9,107 nt of DNA. Origin: JBNJEM01 sp051745935. GTDB lineage: Bacteria > Planctomycetota > Planctomycetia > Pirellulales > Pirellulaceae. Below, in pieces: positions 5,204-9,107 of this stretch. The translations under genes were made by a program, and so were the position numbers. A model generated the notes under the pieces. That model ran no database searches. It was not told the origin of the DNA and saw only the letters and a list, made by a program, of their open reading frames with translations. Numbering within the stretch: the stretch's first letter is position 1; the number at the start of each line of letters is the position of its first letter. The stretch spans positions 1-9,107 of the forward strand of contig JBNJEM010000306.1 in NCBI GenBank assembly GCA_051745935.1, written 5' to 3'.

Positions 5204-8200
5204 TCACGGCTGCCCGACCGTTTCATTATTGGTTGCCCGAGCCAAACCGGCCACTGGCTGGCCTCTCGAACGTTGGATCTTTTTCAGGAGCGCGTCGTAC
5301 TTTTGAAACCACTCTCGAGTGCCCAGATCGGGGTAGAGGCGATGCGTGAACACGATGTCGTTTCGTGCTTTCTTCAAATAGGTTTCCCGATCCGTATCCT
5401 TTCGCAGGCGACGGGCCAATTCGTAGTGGCAAACGGCCGTGTTATAGCGTGCCTCGAGGAACTCCTCGCGGTACTCCTGGTGGCGTTGCGTGAGGGCCGC
5501 GATACGACTCCAGCCCCACACGGTCCGTTTTCCGGTTTTCGGGTCCGCTTTGGTGCCTCGGACCGCCGTCAGGTATCGAATTCCCTCCTTGGGATCGGCC
5601 GCCCACGATTGGTATGTTCTCGCGGCCTCTACCTGATACTCCAATTTGTTATTGTCCGTTTCGAGAATCTGCTTGAGTATATCAATCGCTTCCGGGAATT
5701 GTCCGCCTCCGCGGAGCGCCAATGCCTTGCGAAATCGCAACTGTCGCTTCAATTCGGCAGTCAGACCGTGCCTCTCGGCATGTTCCAGAATATCATCGTA
5801 GGTGGAAGCCGCGCTCAGATAGCAATCGCGTGCCGCGCTCGCCGATTCATCCGTTCCCGTTAGCCGTTCACCGAGGCTCGCAAACGATTTCGCCACCCAG
5901 TTGAGCACTCGGTAATCGTCGGATTCGCTGCGTACCTGTTCGAGAAAGGCGCGAAAACCGTTTGAAAGAACGCGGTGATCCTCGGGCGCGTCAAGTAGTT
6001 CCAGCTGGGTTTCCAGCCCGCGAGCGAGACGGAAAAAGATGTCGGCCAGTTGTTTCTGGCCTTCCGGAGAATCCCCGACTTCGTCCCGCAACAGGTTGAT
6101 CGTGGTTCGGATGCGATCCAGCAACGCAGTTCGTTCTTGCGTGTCCTGGACCTGAGGCAGCGCCGAAACCATGGCACTCAACGCCACGCGATAAGCCCGG
6201 ATCCGCGTTTCCGCTGACTGAACCACCGGTTCATCGCGCTCGAGCATCGACAACACGCCGATTTTCGGATGGTCGAGCAAGGAAATCGCCTTGGTGGCCT
6301 CACCGCTGTCCACGTAGATTCGCGCCAGCGCGAGAACGGCGAGCGGCACCGGACCATCAGACCCGGGGGTTTTCTTCATCCGCTCCACGCCAGACTCCAG
6401 GATTTCCCTCGCCGCCCGCCGCGCGGCCTGTAGTTGCGGCTTCCGGGCCGCGATCGTGGATTCAAGGTCGCCGGTGGCCGCGTCCCCGTCCTCTATTTGC
6501 CGTTCCCATTCGCGGAGTTGCCGCATGCCCTCCAGATAGTCCCGCCACAAGGCTTCCCCAATTCGCAATTCCGCCGATCCTCGTTCCGGGGAGGATGGTG
6601 GAATATCTTCGACATACTGGCGGGCCTTCTCCACGTTACCCTGGCGGATCAGGAAAGGGATCAAGGTGTTCACGGCTTGGGCGGCCGCCGGTGTGCCAGA
6701 CCAGGTTTCGACAATGTGGTTGGCCAGGGAGATCACGCGCCGGATCGCGAAGTCCTGGTCCTCCGATGAACTGGTTTCATGAAGCTTCAGATAGGCCGAC
6801 AACGCGATTTGAGCGCTCTGGCGAGCCCCTGGACTTCCAGGATACCGCCGGCCCACGAATTCTCCCAAGACAATTGCCTGATAGTACTCTTGATCGACAT
6901 AATGAAGATACGCTAACAGTCGGCGGACCTGGTTGACGTCTTGGGTCGGTGTGTCTTTTTCCGCCAGCCGCAGCGCCGTCCGCAAATGGTTTTTCGCCTC
7001 GCGGCGTTGGGCGGATACCGTTTCCTCCGCCGTCTTTATCTTCTTGCGCAACGCTGCCTTCGCCTCCTCGTCTTTCTCCTCCTTGAGCTGGGCGGGAAGA
7101 TGCTCCAACACGTACTCGGCGCTTTGCATCGCCGAAATGGCTTCCGTGCCGCGAGTCCGCGCTTCCTCGAACGCTTCAGGGGCCTCCGGCGTGCCAGCGC
7201 GAGCCGCCGACACCCCCCCGGGAATCGACGCCAATAACTCCCGGGCTTCCTCCTGATGCGACCCGGAAAGCCGGGAAATGGCTCGTGCCAGTTGGCGAGC
7301 GGATTCGCGCGAGGACTTAATTCTGTCATCCCGGGGACTCTCGGCGGCGAGCTGATCGGCGTACCGTTTATAGGCCCGCGCCAGCTTCAATCGCAGCCGG
7401 ATCCAGTCCGGTTTTTCACGCTCCCCCGGACGGATCGTATCCAACCACTCCTGCCCTTGATCGATGACGGTCGCATAATCCTTTCGCGAGTCGTCCATCC
7501 AGAAGTCCATCGCCAATAGCATCGCCTCGGTCTTCAGCTCTCGGGCGGCGGGACTGTTGTCCGTTAACGTCAACAAGTCTTCGGTGAGATATCGCAGTGC
7601 CGAGTCGTCGTCCCCCAGTTTTGTCGCGCAACGAGCCTGATACAACCGTGCCCGTAGTCCCGCCAAATACCCCCCGTATTTCTCGAACAGCTGATCGTAC
7701 TTCTTCGTCGCTTGCCGCAGCAACTCGCCACGCGCCGTGGAGCCAGCTGGCTTGGTGGCGGCTTTTTCCTCCAGACACTCCGCCGCTCGCAATAGAGATA
7801 ACAGATACTCGCCCCGCAACGCGTCCCGGCGTTCAGTCGCCTCGGGCTCGGTGGGAGAGGTCTCCTGCAACGCCTTCAGTTCCGCCTTCAACGCTTCCAC
7901 CGACTTGACGGAAGCCTCGTAGGCGTCGTCGTAGAGCGCGGCGGCCTGCTGTAGCGGTTCGGCATCATCCGTTTCCTCCGCCGCCTCTATTTTCATCTTG
8001 GCCCACTCCCGCAGGAGGCGCGAGTACTGCCGCCGGGCCTGGATCCGCTTGCGACTTTCCGGCTGGTCGGCCAAAAACGCCTCCAGACTCGCTTTCGCCT
8101 CCCCCAGCATCCGCTCCCGCGCCGCCCGATCCGCTGAAGCCACCGCGGCCCGCACCAGCGTTACCCCCCGATGGTAGGTAAGTTCCTGCTGAAATTGCGG

Positions 8201-8521
8201 CGAGCCCAGGGCGGTATCTTCCATGCGGTCCAAGTACATGAGCGCCGCGTCATGGTAGCCCTTTTCATGCAAGGCCTCCAAGAACCTCTCCGCCGGCTCT
8301 TCTCCCCAGGCGGCGAGAGCCAGTAGCCAGGCCAGCAGCCCCACAATCGCACCTCGCCCCGCTCGCCAGCACCCTCGCCAGTGGCCGGAACCAGCCCAAA
8401 AACCCAAGAGCCGGACGGAAAACCTCCGGGATCCGGCGCGATCCCCTGAAAATGCAAGGGGTTGGCGGTCCTCGCGCAGTTTTCCGTCCGCTTCTAAAGA
8501 GGGGGGAATCCGTGGTTTCAC
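5204..8521 (-). CDS. Very large secreted helical-repeat (TPR-like) protein
   Basis: A protein of up to 1105 residues made almost wholly of helical repeats. The start is GTG at 8521 with GGAG (8532-8529) seven bases upstream. A long basic N-terminal region (1-56) precedes a hydrophobic stretch (about 57-72, GAIVGLLAWLLALAA), read as a signal peptide or membrane anchor; a TTG at residue 39 is a possible later start. The rest is rich in Ala, Glu, Arg and Leu. TPR-like pairs are clearest near 77-100 (ERFLEALHEKGYHDAALMYL), 546-578 (YYQAIVLGEFVGRRYPGSP) and 921-959 (QFPEAIDILKQILE). A highly charged, probable coiled-coil stretch lies at about 477-515. The C terminus (1019-1082) ends in another helical pair. 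No catalytic motif was seen. The body is likely periplasmic. It is the first gene of the minus-strand set and may scaffold the complex driven by the downstream ExbB/ExbD proteins, by genomic context only. Confidence 0.88.
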   Translation of the reverse strand: MKPRIPPSLEADGKLREDRQPLAFSGDRAGSRRFSVRLLGFWAGSGHWRGCWRAGRGAIVGLLAWLLALAAWGEEPAERFLEALHEKGYHDAALMYLDRMEDTALGSPQFQQELTYHRGVTLVRAAVASADRAARERMLGEAKASLEAFLADQPESRKRIQARRQYSRLLREWAKMKIEAAEETDDAEPLQQAAALYDDAYEASVKSVEALKAELKALQETSPTEPEATERRDALRGEYLLSLLRAAECLEEKAATKPAGSTARGELLRQATKKYDQLFEKYGGYLAGLRARLYQARCATKLGDDDSALRYLTEDLLTLTDNSPAARELKTEAMLLAMDFWMDDSRKDYATVIDQGQEWLDTIRPGEREKPDWIRLRLKLARAYKRYADQLAAESPRDDRIKSSRESARQLARAISRLSGSHQEEARELLASIPGGVSAARAGTPEAPEAFEEARTRGTEAISAMQSAEYVLEHLPAQLKEEKDEEAKAALRKKIKTAEETVSAQRREAKNHLRTALRLAEKDTPTQDVNQVRRLLAYLHYVDQEYYQAIVLGEFVGRRYPGSPGARQSAQIALSAYLKLHETSSSEDQDFAIRRVISLANHIVETWSGTPAAAQAVNTLIPFLIRQGNVEKARQYVEDIPPSSPERGSAELRIGEALWRDYLEGMRQLREWERQIEDGDAATGDLESTIAARKPQLQAARRAAREILESGVERMKKTPGSDGPVPLAVLALARIYVDSGEATKAISLLDHPKIGVLSMLERDEPVVQSAETRIRAYRVALSAMVSALPQVQDTQERTALLDRIRTTINLLRDEVGDSPEGQKQLADIFFRLARGLETQLELLDAPEDHRVLSNGFRAFLEQVRSESDDYRVLNWVAKSFASLGERLTGTDESASAARDCYLSAASTYDDILEHAERHGLTAELKRQLRFRKALALRGGGQFPEAIDILKQILETDNNKLEYQVEAARTYQSWAADPKEGIRYLTAVRGTKADPKTGKRTVWGWSRIAALTQRHQEYREEFLEARYNTAVCHYELARRLRKDTDRETYLKKARNDIVFTHRLYPDLGTREWFQKYDALLKKIQRSRGQPVAGLARATNNETVGQP

Positions 8522-8562
8522 CGCTCCGCTCCTACCTCGACCGTTTTGCGTCGTTTATCCAT
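8518..8562 (-). CDS. Possible 14-codon leader ORF overlapping the large TPR start
   Basis: ATG at 8562 opens a short frame encoding MDKRRKTVEVGAER. Its TGA stop overlaps the GTG start of the large TPR gene as GTGA. A GAGG lies about four bases before the ATG. The arrangement fits translational coupling, in which ribosomes finishing the leader restart on the large gene. Short ORFs are common by chance, so this is a candidate only. No known leader peptide is recognised. Confidence 0.3.
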   Translation of the reverse strand: MDKRRKTVEVGAER

Positions 8563-8602
8563 GTTGCCTCGCCCATCCCGCGTGACGAACGGCCCATCAG
8601 TA

Positions 8603-8608
8603 TTTATA
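8603..8608 (-). promoter_or_regulatory. Candidate -10 element of the TPR operon at a repeat edge
   Basis: TATAAA on the minus strand across the edge of repeat copy R2, 81 bp upstream of the GTG at 8521. The matching -35 position (GGAGAA at 17-bp spacing) is poor, so only the -10 is proposed. Confidence 0.25.
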
Positions 8609-8706
8609 CCGATCGCGGATGACTTTCTCCGCCGCGAGTCCGGCCAACGGGAGGACGGCTTGCGTCGGGCAGATTTCCATCCGGAAAAATCCAACCGCCT
8701 GAAATA
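8605..8706 (-). repeat. Interspersed ~100-bp repeat, copy R2 (inverted)
   Basis: Copy in reverse orientation to L1, L2 and M. The core 8630-8666 differs from the common 37-bp core at one base (GGCCGG for GGTCGG). The CCGCGA/TCGCGG inverted pair is intact. It is tandem with R1 at a 102-bp period; the two extra bases against the left pair are a TA at the junction. Confidence 0.92.
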
Positions 8707-8810
8707 TATACCGGTCGCGGATGACTTTCTCCGCCGCGAGTCCGACCAACGGGAGGACGGCTTGCGTCAGGCAGCTTTCCATCCGGAAAAATCCAACCGC
8801 CTGAAATATA
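8707..8810 (-). repeat. Interspersed ~100-bp repeat, copy R1 (inverted)
   Basis: Second copy of the right pair, reverse orientation, bounded by TATA on both sides. The core 8732-8768 is identical to L1, L2 and M. Outside the core it carries GGATGGAAAGCTGCCTG where the left copies have GGTGGAACGCCGCCCG. The outer edge reads TATAAC (8807-8812) on the plus strand, as at the edge of copy M. Confidence 0.92.
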
Positions 8811-9052
8811 ACTCGGTCGCACTACTTCGCTGCCTCGATAGAACGGTTCCACGAGAGCCCCGCTGAGCGTCCCATCGAGCCAACCCGCTATTCCATACGG
8901 CGTTGAGGTATCCTGCTGTTCGGACCGTCCCGCCCGCGGAACATCCGGCGACACCTCGTATTGTTGGCCCACCGACGCCCTCGGAGGGCGGCCCCCGCGT
9001 CGCACACGGCAAGTCGGTTCGACGACTCGTTAATAGTTTTCAAACCACTTAA
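8811..9052. other. Right-end intergenic stretch
   Basis: About 240 bp with no recognised gene. Minus-strand frames are open across it, but they run into the repeats and encode Arg/Gly-rich sequence without a recognisable domain. The gene to the right, if any, lies outside the window. Confidence 0.45.
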
Positions 9053-9073
9053 CCACCGGCACAGCGCCGGTGG
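9053..9073. other. Perfect GC-rich palindrome (hairpin)
   Basis: CCACCGGC (9053-9060), a five-base loop ACAGC, then GCCGGTGG (9066-9073): a perfect 8-bp stem. GGCTAACATTTTCT follows on the plus strand, so the T-run is weak and distant. It could be a transcription terminator for a gene outside the window, or a REP-like intergenic palindrome. Confidence 0.55.
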
Positions 9074-9107
9074 GGCTAACATTTTCTGCCATACAACTTT
9101 ACGTTCA

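Noticed and set aside
8546..8866. Open frame through the right repeats that encodes a repeated ~34-residue peptide, and similar frames in the left pair
   Set aside because: The right period is 102 bp and keeps frame, but the left period is 100 bp and does not; the same repeat is open on both strands; no ribosome site. The openness is a by-product of the repeat's composition.
9011..9030. GGTTCGA, a tRNA T-arm-like motif
   Set aside because: The flanks do not pair as a T stem and no acceptor or anticodon arms are present.

Overview
The window looks like chromosomal DNA from a GC-rich member of the Planctomycetota, probably near Pirellulales. That placement is inferred from gene content and style: very large secreted TPR-type proteins, an ExbB homologue with an N-terminal hydrophobic leader and acidic linker, paired ExbD proteins, and long intergenic spacers with interspersed repeats. 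There is no rRNA or marker gene to confirm it.

Layout, left to right: two tandem copies of a ~100-bp repeat (1-189); a spacer with no recognised content; a Xer-type tyrosine recombinase on the plus strand (413-1354). Then, convergent with it and all on the minus strand: exbD-like 2 (1386-1892), exbD-like 1 (1963-2409) and an ExbB/TolQ/MotA-family gene (2438-3403). The promoter region of this trio contains another copy of the repeat (3451-3555). A ~475-bp gene-poor spacer follows. Next come two further minus-strand genes: a secreted ~350-aa TPR protein (4031-5083) and a secreted ~1105-aa helical-repeat protein (5204-8521). Upstream of the latter are a possible 14-codon leader ORF and two more tandem copies of the repeat in opposite orientation (8605-8810). 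The right end (8811-9107) has no recognised gene and carries one perfect GC-rich palindrome.

Transcription on the minus strand runs big TPR -> small TPR -> (spacer, possible terminator, repeat-borne promoter) -> ExbB -> ExbD1 -> ExbD2. The likely joint role is a proton-motive-force-driven inner-membrane motor (ExbB plus two ExbD, each with the key transmembrane Asp) working with two exported repeat-scaffold proteins in the periplasm. No TonB, TolA, Pal or outer-membrane receptor is encoded here, so the energised target is unknown. The Xer recombinase is not obviously part of this module.

The least explained signal is the ~100-bp repeat: five copies at three intergenic sites, with a 37-bp core identical in four and one mismatch in the fifth, conserved inverted-repeat stems, and AT-rich edges that can act as -10 elements for the two minus-strand units.
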